Source: Acheta domesticus (Eukaryota; Arthropoda; Insecta; Orthoptera; Gryllidae). From it: 64,000 bases of DNA. The position numbers and the translations under genes were made by a program. This document shows positions 1 through 11,785 of the stretch, one piece after another (position 1 is the first letter of the stretch; every line of letters begins with the position of its first letter). A model generated the notes under the pieces. That model ran no database searches. It was given only the letters and a program-made list of their open reading frames with translations, and was not told the origin of the DNA. The stretch lies in assembly GCA_031308135.1 (NCBI GenBank), contig JAHLJT010002630.1, positions 96,392,141 to 96,456,140 of the forward strand, given 5' to 3'.

Positions 1-963
1 GTATTTTGTAATATACACCTGTCCGAGAGTAGGCTTTTGCTTGGCCTGTCTGTCACTTTCCTTGCCTGGACTAAGCAGTCGCGTTGCGGCGATGAGCCTC
101 AACCTGCCAACAGCGCAGCTGCATCAGGAATGGGTGTAATTTCCCAAGAAGTGCGTGCTGATCGGAGACGATCGAGAAACATCCTTATTATGTTGACTTG
201 CAGGGCTCCTTTTGTTCGGTATTTTGAGTGAATGCTTTCGGTGCGTTGTTCGATCACACAATATTTGCATTTCGGAAATTTTTTTTGTTTCCGTAAAACG
301 AATTTCAAAATTTAGCATTTAAAATACGATCGTTCTTGAAAATCACCTGTTTTAGGCAAAAACATTAAAATAGACATCAACCGCCCTTTTTAGGACGTTT
401 TAGGCATATTAGATGCTTTCAGTACATCTATTTTCTCATGATTCGTAAACATCTGCAATTACTTTTCACAACATCCTAAATAGGCATTTGTCATAAAATC
501 AGAGGTCTAGTTATGACTCATGATTTTAGGCATTAAACCGTTAAATTTCCAAGTTAATAACGAGTAAAAGCAATATATAATTGAAAGAGGATTTATTAAT
601 AAGGGATATTCAAAATAATGCTGAACACTACCCCGCGCGTTTTATAATACTGAACTAAAGTTCACCAATTTATTAATGTATATTATTCATTCAGCTTAAC
701 AAAATTATTGTTCGCTTAATTATTATTACAGTTCTTCTCAAAATACAGAGATGAATAAATCTTTTATAAGTATAAATTTGAAGATCTGCGAAATGAAATA
801 TATTTTTTTAAAATTTGTCCCAAGATTGGGGGGGGGGGAGCAGTTGCCCCCCTGAATCCCGTCTCTCACTAATTCTTTCAAAGAGGTTTTGAAGAAGCTA
901 AAAAGACGTACGTATTTTTTTCAATTATCCCTAAGCAAAACTAGAAAGATAGGGAATCTTGTC
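1..963. other. AT-rich region, no gene recognised
   Basis: The short open frames here have no recognisable protein features. The motif TTTTAGGC and close variants recur between about 340 and 540, and there is a G tract at about 830-839. Nothing further can be supported. Confidence 0.5.
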
Positions 964-1146
964 AGCAAAGGCGTATCTAGATATTCAGGCGCCTATGGCA
1001 AGCATAGAATTTGCGCCCCTGTAGGGATGCTTGAAATCAAGGTTGTTGTTTCTATTAATGAGTATACTGTAAATAGCGCCCCTTGTGAGTGGCGCTCATG
1101 GCACGTGCCATGCTTTCCATACCGTAGATACGCCACTGCTTCTCAG
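964..1146. mobile_element. Possible short hAT-like MITE
   Basis: Both ends carry GGCGTATCTA in inverted orientation: AAAGGCGTATCTAGATATTC on the left, and the complement of CCGTAGATACGCCACTGC on the right. CAGTGGCGTA-type ends are common among hAT elements, which is family knowledge. There is no coding capacity, and no target duplication could be confirmed. The element could also be a degenerate fragment. Confidence 0.3.
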
Positions 1147-1231
1147 CATACAAGAGAAAACACATCACGTCAAGAGTTCAAGCGTTGAGAGAAACATCGA
1201 AAACTAATGGAAAACGATTTTAAGTATATTT

Positions 1232-1232
1232 C

Positions 1233-1289
<57 letters not shown>
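1232..1289. repeat. (AAT)n microsatellite
   Basis: About 19 uninterrupted AAT trinucleotides, read directly. Confidence 0.95.
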
Positions 1290-1379
1290 TGTATTGTAAA
1301 TCTGTTAGGTAATTAAATTAAGTAAAAAAAATCTGTGATATGAACGCACATGAAACTATTCCTTCTCTTAAGCGTTCTT

Positions 1380-1604
1380 TACGCTATCCAAAGACTAAGT
1401 TTGATTAAAACTTTGGTACCGTTTTTGATAAAATTTTGAAATTGTTTGTGAAGTACCCTCAAAAATCAAAATATCCGTTTGAAAATCCTAAAGCTACGAG
1501 TTCATTTAGATCACTTGGGGAATATCAATTTTGAAGAAAATAGGTTTAGGCGCTAGACCACAGACAGACGGACGTTTTGCCGTCAATCGATTTTACATTC
1601 CCGT
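1380..1604 (+). repeat. Partial copy of the 1.6-3.4 kb element body
   Basis: This resembles 2940-3170 in the same orientation: the CCGTTTTTGATAAAATTTTG segment, the 'tggggaatatc' segment, and the CAGACAGACGGACGTTTT stretch. It abuts the left terminal inverted repeat of the element that follows, so it is either part of a nested arrangement or a fused partial copy. Confidence 0.6.
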
Positions 1605-3367
1605 ATACTATACGTACGTATAGTATAGCGTAAGTTATGTAATGCTACGCGAAAAAAACGGCGGATTTTCGGCAGAAAAACTTATTACAGGGCCCTGATA
1701 ACGAAAAAGTGGATAAATCCAGTTGCTAAATTAAGAAAAAAATTTAACACGTGGTGCAGCCAGAAGCACTGTTTTGTGGGTTCTTGATACCGAACTAGTG
1801 GTGCTACAGAATGGCACAGACTTTCCCGTATTAGCTTTCTATTTTCTTGGGTCTTCGCTAGCTATTCGGAATTGCCACATACTCTTTCTTGCTAGCTACC
1901 ATCTATCATCGCCAAAAGTACATTTTTTTGTCATTTTCTTAATTTTTCGGTTTCCTATTAGTAGAACGGAAACATTAATTTTAGAATATTAAAGGACACA
2001 AAAACCCAGCCGTAAATGGCAATTTTTTTTTAAAAATTATGTGCCGTTTAAGAGAAAATGGCGTTTTAGCACTTCTAAAAATGCGAAATTTGAAGCTCAT
2101 TTTCACAGAAAATTTTTGAGTTTTCAAAATACTTTATTTGAAGTTATTTGAAGCACTTACACTCACAAATATAATAATCTTTACAAATTGCGGATAATCT
2201 GCTTATTAAAGATGTGAGAGATCTTTCAAAAAATTTACATTTATATAATTTTTGAAAAAACAAAAAAATAACTCAAAATAAACTTTACGCTATACTAAAG
2301 AGTGTAATTAGCACTATCCGTTACAAAAGTTTCAAGAAACGAATTGCAGCCATATATGAGAAAATGGCGTTTGAGCGTTTCTGAAAATGCGAAATTTTGA
2401 GCTACTTTTCACAGAAAACGGTTGTGTTTTCGAGAAACTTTAAATGACATTATTTAAAGCACATGTACTCGTAAATATAATAATGTATAAAAATCGCTGA
2501 TAATGTAAATATTAACGACGTGAGAGACAAATAAAAAAATTTACATTTTTGAAATTTTTGAAAAAAACAACCGATAGACCAAAATGGCTTTTATGTCATT
2601 GATAGAGTGCATTTACCACTATCCTTACCAAAAGTTTAAAGAAAAAATTTGGAGCCGTTTTTGAGAAAATCTTGTTTTTGTAATTTTTTAAAATTGCACA
2701 TATTGCACGAAAACTACCCAAATTTTGAAAAACATTTACATGACCTTTATTAAAGAACTCAACATGCAGAACAAATTTTATTTGAAGAAAAAATCTCTAT
2801 CTTCAATTTTGTAGTTGGAGAAAGACGCCGAAAAAAATTCAAAGTTTCACAATTTTCGAAAATTCAGAGCTGTACGTGAAAATAGGACCTATGGCATGTT
2901 AGAAAGTGTATTTTACTCTATTCATTCAAGAAATTTAAAGAAAAAATTTGGAGCCGTTTTTGAGAAAATTTTGAAAATCCCCGGGGGGCTTCATATAAAG
3001 TACCCCCAAATTTTAAAGAATCTTTTTCAAAATCTCAAAGCTTTGACTAGACTCAGATCGACTGGGGAATATCCATTTTGTAAGAAATCGTACGTATGGT
3101 TTAGGCGCTAGCAGTGTTCACAGACGGACGGACGTTTTCCTTTCAATTGGGTTTTTGGTATCAGGGACCTAGAAAACAGGGTTTCTGGCTACACCACGTG
3201 TTAGGGGATTTTTTTTTCTTAATTTAGCAACTGGTTTTACCCACTTATTCGTTTTCACGGCCCGGCAATTAATTTTTCCACCGAAAATTGGCCATTTTTT
3301 CGCGCAGCATTACATAACTTTCCCTATACTACGTATATCACTCCGTGTATACGTACGTATACGGGAA
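1605..3367. mobile_element. Uncharacterised DNA element with ~185-bp terminal inverted repeats
   Basis: The segment at 1605-1790 matches the reverse complement of 3180-3367 over about 185 bp. Shared landmarks in order are a TATAC/GTACGTATA-rich tip, AAGTTATGTAATGCT, CGCGAAAAAA, CCAGTTGCTAAATTAAG and ACACGTGGTG. The interior is AT-rich and made of several internally similar blocks (exemplified by GGAGCCGTTTTTGAGAAAAT) with no coding frame longer than 98 codons. I do not recognise the superfamily. It is presumably non-autonomous, because no transposase is visible. Related copies lie at 3368-4690 and 13780-16350. Confidence 0.65.
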
Positions 3368-4690
3368 AGTAAAAACCAATTGAAAGCAAAACGTCTGTCC
3401 GTCTATGAACAATGCTAGCGACTAAACCGTTCAGCCGATTTTCACCAAAATTAACACTCCCCGATCGATATGGCTGATCTCGTAGCCCCTTCAATTTGAA
3501 ACCGATATTTTAATTTTGGGAGGTACTTTACATGACGCCGCCGGACATTTTCGAAATTTTCTCAAAAACGGCTCCAATTTTTTTCTTTCAACTTCTTGCA
3601 AGAATAGAGTAAAATACACTTATAAAAGTGGCACAGGTCCGATTTTCACGGATAACTCTGAATTTTCGAAAATTGCGAAAGTTTGATCTTTATTTGGCGT
3701 CTTCCAACTACAAAATTGCAGATACAGATTTTTCCTTCATATAAAATTTGTTCTTCATAAGTGAGTTCTTACTTTAAAGTCATGTACATTTCTTTGAAAA
3801 TTTTAGTCGTTTTCTCGCAATATTGGGTACAATATGTGCAATTTTAAAAAATTACAAAAACAAGATTTTCTGAAAAACGGCCCCAAATTTTTTCTTTGAA
3901 CTTTTGGTGAGGATACTGCCTAATGTACTCTATAAGATGACATTAATCGCCAATTGCTGTATTCTTTTGTTCTTTCAAAAATGTATTTTTTTTACTTCTC
4001 TCACGTTAATATTTACATTAGCGGCAATTTGTTCACAGTATCATTTTTACGAGTACACTTGCTTTAAATGTCAAGTAAACTTTCTCGAGGACTCAACAGT
4101 TTTCTGTGAATAGGAACTCAAAATTCCGCATTTTCAGAAACGCTCAAACGGCATTTTCTCATAAACGGCTCCAAATTTGTTCTCCAAACCTGTCGAACAA
4201 ATAGTGCTAATTACTCTCTTTAATATAACGTAGTGTTTTTTTTTGCAAAAATTATACATATGTAATTTTTTTGAAAGATCTCTCACACCTATATTATGCA
4301 CATTACCACCAATTTGTAAACACTATTATATTTGTATTTGTGAATTAACGGGCTTCCAATTACTTGAAGGTTTTTGAAAACTCAAATAATTCTGGAAAAG
4401 AGCTTCAATTTTCGCAATTTTAGTAGCACTTAAACGCCATTTTCTTTAAAACGGCTCCAAATTTTTTAAAGAAGATTGCCTTTTAAGGCGAGGTTTTAGT
4501 GTTCCTTAATATTCTAAAATTAATATTTCAGTTCTACCATTAGGAAACTGAAAAATTAAGAAAATGTCAAAAAAAAAGTAGTTTGGGCGGCAATAGATGG
4601 TAGCTGGCATGAGTATGTGGCAATTCCAAGGAAATATAAAACTAATATAGGAATATCTGTGCCATTCTGTAGCACCACTAGTTTCATCAG
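3368..4690 (-). repeat. Inverted copy of the element body
   Basis: Reverse-complement similarity to 1790-3180 runs nearly end to end, including the CGTCTGTCCGTC stretch near 3390, the GGCTCCAAATTTTTTC blocks, and the outer segment near 4660-4690 (GTGCCATTCTGTAGCACCAC) that mirrors about 1800-1825. With 1790-3180 it forms inverted arms of about 1.35 kb around the 3180-3367 terminus. The 127-codon frame at 4506-4889 lies in this repeat and has no recognisable domain. Confidence 0.7.
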
Positions 4691-6442
4691 AATAACACAG
4701 AAGACCCCAATCATTCTCATTGCCACATAAAGATAACTGATCCCTTTCTTCACTTGCATCATCAGTATTATTATATTGCTTTCTTTTTTCTTTTCCTTCC
4801 CTTCTTGGCATTCCAATTCCTTGAGATAACAGGGTCTGAGATGGGCCAATTTTTAAAATATTTCGTGGGTAACTGGGCCATCCATTCAAGCTTAAAAAAG
4901 AACAGATGCTGGCAGTAATATTTCATGGTTCTATTATGCTTCAAATACATGCTGAATTAACTATAATGTTAATAATACCTGCCGCACACCTGTACATATT
5001 TCACAATCTCAGGATGACAACATGCTGTTTTCAATACAAAATCCAAATAATTTGTATGTGAAAGCCACAATACTAACACATGAGGCACACTATTGAAGGA
5101 AGAACATTATTGCCCAGTGCTGAAAGTGAAATTCCCTATACAAGTTTCATTGAAAAAACCTATGGCTCATTTACCCAACTTAACTTACCTAATTGAAGAG
5201 ATCATGGAAAATGTAATCACTTTATATTTATTTCACATTTTGTTAGTTATGAGAAAAATAGCTATGAAGTTCAAATTGGACTATGGCAGTAAGTTTTAAA
5301 TATATGTTAGTATAGATTCTTACCAAAACAGAACATCTTTAAGTGTGACTTCATATTGCTGAGAATTTGATAATTTCTGAGTCGTTGCCATGATCTTATC
5401 AATTGCAATAAGATATTATCAACAAGTGAGAAAGACAAGGAGAGAAAAAAAAAAGTTTGTTACAATGAAATATATAATTATTTACATAGTTGCGGTAGAT
5501 AAAATTCATTCTAAAACACATGAATATATGAAATTGCACATGTAATAGATTAGTAGGAAGCAGTATGGGGTTTTTATTATAATAAAACTGCACTTATATT
5601 TCACACAATACATCGTTTACTAAAAGACTTCGTGAATTTAGACGCTCTTATTTCATCCACTCACAAAGAACTTTCTTTATAATTAATTTTAAATGAGGAA
5701 ATGAGTGCTGTAGCACATACTGTTTAGACTTTTGTGCTAGATTAAATAAGTCAAAAAATAGACAAATATAAGCCCACCATTTGCAAAAAAAAATTTGATA
5801 TTTTTGTTACTTTATAATACATTAATGTGCCCTAAATTATATTTATTATACCAAGAGAAAAAGGCTTATTTTCACAAACTGATGAATATAGATAAATTTT
5901 TTTTTATTTTTTAATCTAACACACAAGTATTACCAAATTAGCGAATAATAAGAACACGGAAGGCCATTATATATTAGCATTCTACAATTTTTAAATAGTA
6001 ACATGCCATGCATGTACATTTCCAAACTTCAAAAACAAGGTTGACGTTATGGTAAAAGAATGAAAATGTGCAGGAAGAGACATGTAGTATTTCAAAATAA
6101 ATCTGTGCTTTTGTCATAGATACTAAGTACTGCACAATATTTAATTTCAAGAAATCATAAGTTCATCCGAGTTTATTCAAACACCAGATTTACAAATACA
6201 ACAAATTGTTAGAAAATCGATTATGTACCTCACTAATTTTTGTTACATTCAGTTGACAAATTTCTAAACCATTTGTCTTATTTACCCATTGTTGCATAGT
6301 CAAGTGTGTAATAAATATTAAAATAATTTCTATGAACTGCTGTTTGGTTACACTAGCATCACTTTCTTTTCTCATTTTTCAAATTTTCAATTTAGTACAT
6401 AATCTTAAGTTACTACTTAAGCAGTTCCGTAAGTGGAAATAT
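4691..6442. other. AT-rich region, no gene recognised
   Basis: Frames are short (68 codons at most) and lack domain signatures or convincing splice structure. I see no repeats of note. Confidence 0.5.
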
Positions 6443-7650
6443 TTAAATTATTAAATGAATATGGCCACAGATTTTTTATGACAGACAAAAATGTTTTATT
6501 CAGATTTTCAGGTAGAAAGGTAAGAGTTTACATAGCAACATTTCGGGGTATATTTTTCCCCCATTTTCAGGCTAGAAATAGTCGAGAAAATGAGATATAA
6601 TCCAAACATAGAAAAGAATAAGTAGTAACAAAAAATTATCATACTGAAAAATGTTAATCTATTAAATAGTGCTCATGTATACAGACACACACACAACTAT
6701 AAACACACATACACAGAGAAAATTTCTCTACTATTAGCTTCTCCGCTCCCCCTCTTCCTCACATCAGTTTTAAATGATTAGTAGCATTGTACGCTTTGTA
6801 ACAGCCATTCTGCATGTGCTTTGCACACTAATCTGTATATGTGTTTATGTATATTAGTTTTACTGAATATTTTTGTTTGATCTTCCTTTAAATTAGTGAG
6901 ATTCTCTATATGTATATATATACAGGCTGTCCAAGAGGACACGTCGAAACTTCGAAAATAAGCTCTTAAGACAATTCTAAGCATATTTTGTCTAATAAAT
7001 TACGTGGATATTCCGAATGGTTGGGACACAATGAGCACTCAAAATTTAGTTTGAAAACATGATTTCTAGGCAAAACTTTCCATTATGGAAGCATAGAAAC
7101 ACTCCAAAACATGTTAATTGTTTAATATTTACAAAAGAAATGAATATATTTGCTCAGACAAAAAAATTAAGTGAGAAATAAAAAAGTAGTTGAATTGTGT
7201 AAATTGGGTGCTTTTTTATTTCTCACTTAATTTTTCTTTCTGAATAAATATATACATTTCTTTTGTACATAATAAACAACTTATGTTTCTGGAGTGTTTC
7301 TACACTTCTATAATGCAAATTTTTGCCTAGAAATCAATTTTTCAAACCAACTTTTGAGTGCTTATAGCGGCTCAACCATTCGGAATATTCACGTAGTTTA
7401 TTAGACAAAATATGCTTAGAATTTTTTTAAGAGCGTATTTTCGAAGTTTCGACATTTCCTCCCCGGAAACTTTGTATGTGTGTGTATATATATATAGACA
7501 CACACACACTTTTTTTGTGTGTATCTGAAGATGGGGGGGAAAAAAAAACCCCGAAACGTTGCTATGTAAACTATCTTTTTACCTGAAAATCTAAATAAAA
7601 CATTTTTGCCTGTAGTAAAAAAATCTGTGGCCATATTCACTTAATAATAC
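6443..7650. repeat. 1.2-kb foldback (long inverted repeat)
   Basis: The outer arms pair 6443-6575 with 7530-7650, with shared TTATTAARTGAATATGGCC, then acctgaaaatct-type sequence and a 'gaaacgttgctatgtaaac' block. The inner arms pair about 6950-7230 with 7235-7460, sharing ATTCGGAATATTC, TAAATTACGTG-type sequence and AGTGAGAAATAAAAA at the apex. The arms are diverged but collinear, so single-stranded RNA or DNA could fold over nearly the whole length. No coding is present. This is most like a foldback or MITE-type element. Confidence 0.65.
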
Positions 7651-7919
7651 AGGCTCGTTAGGACAGACAATTTTCTTATTGAAGGAAATATTTAAACCAC
7701 ATTTTTTTACAAATGACTACAACTCTCTTCACTAATCTGCAACAAGGAAATATGTGCTTACTATTTTCTCACAAATGAAACAAATGCAAAGTATTGTCAG
7801 TGCATTAAAAACACATACATCGAGAACAGTTACAAACAGCACTTGAAAAAATGAAAGGGAGGCATTTACAGAACGTGAAGAACTCAATGCTAATTTTTAT
7901 TAGATGTAGGCCTATTTGA

Positions 7920-8071
7920 AAAATGACAGAAGACCCAGTCAGGTGGAAGACTCTAACGAAGATGAGAATAATCATGAAAGTAATGAAGAAATTGAAGCAA
8001 AAGCTGAAAACAAACGCAGCTCCTTACCACAAGTGCCAGTGATAAAGTTGATTTTGCAAGATAACCATTAG
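7920..8071 (+). other. Possible acidic terminal exon
   Basis: One plus-strand frame encodes a short acidic stretch rich in E, D and N (including EDENNHESNEEIEAKAEN) and ends at TAG at about 8069-8071. An in-frame TAG lies just upstream, so it would need a splice acceptor such as the AG near 7938-7944. It could equally be chance in AT-rich DNA, and no upstream exon was found. Confidence 0.2.
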
Positions 8072-8427
8072 CTTGGGTGATGTCAATCAATATTTCAATT
8101 ACCTATACATTAAAGTCCTTTCAACACTTTTATACCCTTTTGTAACAGTCAAGTGCAATATTTAACAGTTTCTTGGAAAGAAATAAAATGGGATCTGTAA
8201 GAAACACAAACTGTTCACATAGGCCTATACTAATTTTAACATTGTCCATTAAACATAATTACAATCAGCCTTGAAAAGAAATTCATCACAGAAACTTCTG
8301 CATAAAACATCAACATAAGATTAATCTAAAATTTCATAACAGAATTAATAAAATCAGTTGGATAAAGAATTATAAAGGTTCTAATTGAAATTGATCTGGA
8401 AAAGAAAAGTCCATTCGTTTCACAAAA

Positions 8428-9120
8428 TTATTTGATAATATTTCTTATCCGTCTCTCTAGTTCTTTATCTTGTAACATTACTTCAGCCAACTTGTCTCTT
8501 GCTTTCTCATAATCTGGGGGCAAATCAGCATACTTCAACAAATCTTTTTCCATATTTGCTATTCTTGCCTGAAGTTGGTTACATGCAGAATGAAATTCTA
8601 AAATAGCAGTTGGATATATGGTTTCTTCCACAGATAAATCCTGAAGCTCATCCATTAACAACTTCAACTGCAGCTCCTTGTCATGATAATCATTTCCAAT
8701 CACAATAGCACTTTCGATTTTTTCATTTAGTACATCAATTTTATTTTTTTCTATATTAAATCTTCTTTCAAAAAGGGATTTCTTTTCCTTATAAGTTTGT
8801 TTTTCTTTCTCGAGAACTCTGGTCATCTCTTCATATTCTGCTACTTTCATTGAAAGCTCTACGTCTTCCCGTCTTCTTTGAGTTTTATCATAAATAGCAA
8901 TTTCTTGTTCCACTACATCATGAACGAAATTCTCTTTTTCATTCTTGCAGTTTTTCACTTCATACCGGGTTCCATCAGATTCTAATCGCTTTTCTGCACT
9001 TTTTACCAAAGAATCATATTCTTCATCATATTTCCGTAAAATTTCAATTACATCATCAGCTATTTTATTCATACGTTCGGAGTGCCAATCCTTTTCAGAT
9101 TCAGGAACAAATTCAGCCAT
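8428..9120 (-). CDS. Coiled-coil protein, possibly HAUS augmin subunit 1-like
   Basis: This is a single open frame of about 230 codons. I start it at 9120 because that ATG sits in CACCATGG, an ideal Kozak context; the open frame continues 31 codons upstream, but that extension looks like read-through of the 5' leader. The protein is highly charged (E/K/D) and predicted mostly helical with long coiled coils from about residue 20 to 225, without signal peptide or membrane segment in the chosen form. The C-terminal pattern, a helix, then YADLPPDYEKA, then KELERRI, resembles the end of HAUS1, a subunit of the augmin complex that recruits gamma-tubulin to spindle microtubules. That resemblance is from memory and weak. 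It is the only non-transposon gene I can support here. A 5' intron is possible. Confidence 0.6.
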   Translation of the reverse strand: MAEFVPESEKDWHSERMNKIADDVIEILRKYDEEYDSLVKSAEKRLESDGTRYEVKNCKNEKENFVHDVVEQEIAIYDKTQRRREDVELSMKVAEYEEMTRVLEKEKQTYKEKKSLFERRFNIEKNKIDVLNEKIESAIVIGNDYHDKELQLKLLMDELQDLSVEETIYPTAILEFHSACNQLQARIANMEKDLLKYADLPPDYEKARDKLAEVMLQDKELERRIRNIIK

Positions 9121-11669
9121 GGTGTAGATTATGGTGTAAAGCCACACGATGTTTATTATAATCAGAGTCCAAAATGTGACATATGCAAAGGCACTGCGGA
9201 TCACGCAAAACAACGTTCCGTATATAAGACCAACTCACAACACTTCAAAAATCCTGTTCAAATGTCAAAAACTGACAACTGGCCAGTCTTCTTATGCATT
9301 CAATCCATTAAGTTCACAAGATGAAGACTTTCCCGCCAAAAGCGACGTCATTTTGTACGTTCTATGATGCAAATTAATGTAAAAACATCAAGGAAAATAA
9401 AGGAATAATAAACAGTGAATAATAAGGAAAATGAATAATAACAAGGAGGAAAATAATTTTTTGGCCATTTTCACGAAGTCTTTAGGAAGGATTTTATATA
9501 AAAAGGCACTTTGCATCATGAACAGACACGTTGGCACACATGACCGGATGCGCGCCGCATGGTGGCCACACACATTGGCATATGATGGCGGCGCAGATGC
9601 CGGCGCATGGCGCGGCAACGACGTGCAAAAAGTTTCATATTTGTGGGATGTGTTGTTTCTCGTGATTTCTGTCAGAATGTGATTGGACGTTCTCGTTATG
9701 CTGTTGGAACTGCTCACCATAGGCATGTGCTCTAATTTGTACATTAACATGATTGTGCGTTGATTTCTTCGGTAAGTATAGTTCTACGATGGATATCATC
9801 AGATTTTCAATTTGTTTACTGAACCGGTGACTAACTACGTAGCACAGACTATATTAGTTTTGAAAGAATTCAGATTATTTCAATGTGTTGCTGAATGTCT
9901 AACAACGCACAAATGACCACTACGACAGATTTTAACCCTTGACTTGTTTGGGATAATTTGTGACCCCAGGCGCAAGTAATGTTTTGTAACTCTGAAAATT
10001 ATTCACAAGAACTTTTTAGATGTGCAAGGTAAAGTTATATACATTTCCTTGCACAGTCAGTAAAAATATGCATGAAGTACCGCGGTCTAATAATAATAAT
10101 AATAATAATAACAACAATAACAAAACACAACACACTCACCAACAAAAAACACTAAATTAATAATTTGTATATATTAGGTCTTATAATGTGAAATAAAATG
10201 CATTTTAAATCAGTAAAATCTAGAGTAAGTAAATATTGTGCATTTTAAGTAAAGATTACCATATGAACCCATTGCAGTCCCATTTTTAAACTTGCACCAT
10301 CTGTTTGGAAACATATAAGGATTATTTTAGAATTTTTTCAATTTTTTTGAAGATAAGCATTTTGAAAAAACTCAAAATCAAAATTTTAAATTCAAACTTG
10401 AAAAACTGATCGCAACCCCCATTGAGTTGCATATCATATAAAAGGCCGTAAAGAAAGCTGTAAAATGATACCTGTTCCAGCTCCCTATCTTAATTTGGAG
10501 AAGTTCTACATCAATTTAAAAATTTTCGGGAACCCAATTTTGTAAAATTTTACATGGCTGTATTTCACAAATGGATGGAGATATTTTACTCAAAATTTGT
10601 AGTTTTCTTATTCTTCATTCATGCTACCTATGTTTCAAATTTCATCTGAATCTAAAATTGTGAGGTAAAAAACTGTGTTGATTTAATATGAAATGACCCT
10701 TGGGGAAAATGTGTTGGGTCAAATCCAACCCCAAACAGAATCCACCTAAGTAAAGGAGAAAGAGAGTCAAAGGGTTGATAAAAGAAGAAAATAAGCTAAA
10801 AAATATCCACTTTTTATAGTACTGAATTTTTGGAATAGTATTGTATTTTGTGGTTCTTTCAATGTAAGTGTGGATGTTTTTTGTTAGTTGCATTTTGTGG
10901 CAAATTACTCTCGGCATGTAATTTTGTTTCTTGCTCACATCATGTTGAGCATGAGGGTTTATAATATACACTAAACCCTCATTAGGACAAACTCTCATAA
11001 CACAAATTTCATTGTAACACTAACGAAATTTCAGTCCCGGCAAAGGGAGTACAGCAATGATGACATTATTTATAATACTCAGATAGCATGAATTTTTGTA
11101 GCACGAACTCCAATTATTTGGGTCCCTTGGAATTCATGATAATCAGGATTTACTGTATACCCAATTGTGTGAATGAACAACATTTTTGTTATAGAATTCA
11201 TTGGTTGTTTTTGTCCTACTTATTTATTCCATTATCCTCTTTATTACAGGTTTCCCATAAAGTGACTTGAAATGAATTGGAAAATATATCACATTTTACT
11301 TTTTGAATATTTTGAATGGATGGTGGGAAACATGCATTTTCATTTACCGAGCTCTGGCAGCAAGAGGCATTTCTATGAAGGCTTGTAAGATATAGTAGAT
11401 ATACTAATAGAAACTTTGTAAATGGGTTACATCCCACATCTCTCTTATGACCTCTGCTGATATGTGAACTCAGAGTACATAGTCAGAGCTATATGCAAGA
11501 TGAAAAATAGCTGTATGGATGGCAGAAGAGAAGAAGGATGGGTGACGTGACACTACTTAACCTCACCATGGTTACCATCAGGAAAATGACCCTGAGATGG
11601 CTAAATTTGTTTCGGTGTAGTGTGCTGCCTTCTGGAGGTTTGTTGCTTTATAAACTTGTGTATTTAGAT
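9121..11669. other. Non-coding region upstream of the coiled-coil gene
   Basis: This contains the presumed promoter and leader of the 8428-9120 gene (roughly 9121-9400) and an (AAT)n-type run at 10088-10120. The remaining short frames (120 codons at most) show no domain. Confidence 0.45.
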
Positions 11670-11785
11670 CTTTTTAACGTGGCGCATGTCTTAAATCAGC
11701 TGTATCATTCAACCGTGATGACATTGAAGCTTGTGATTGGATGACACTATAATAGCTGATTTACGTCATGCGCCATGTTAAAAAG
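11670..11785. mobile_element. 116-bp MITE-like hairpin
   Basis: CTTTTTAACGTGGCGCATG at the left end is answered by CATGCGCCATGTTAAAAAG at the right end. Pairing continues inward through TAAATCAGCT / AGCTGATTTA, so each arm is about 45 bp around a short loop. It is too short to code. The superfamily is unknown and no target duplication is clear. Confidence 0.65.

Noticed and set aside
889..1188. A 99-codon plus-strand frame as a small gene
   Set aside because: It overlaps a MITE-like repeat, begins at a non-ATG codon and has no recognisable domain.
9388..9750. A 120-codon minus-strand frame near the coiled-coil gene
   Set aside because: No domain, low complexity at both ends and an overlapping frame on the opposite strand.
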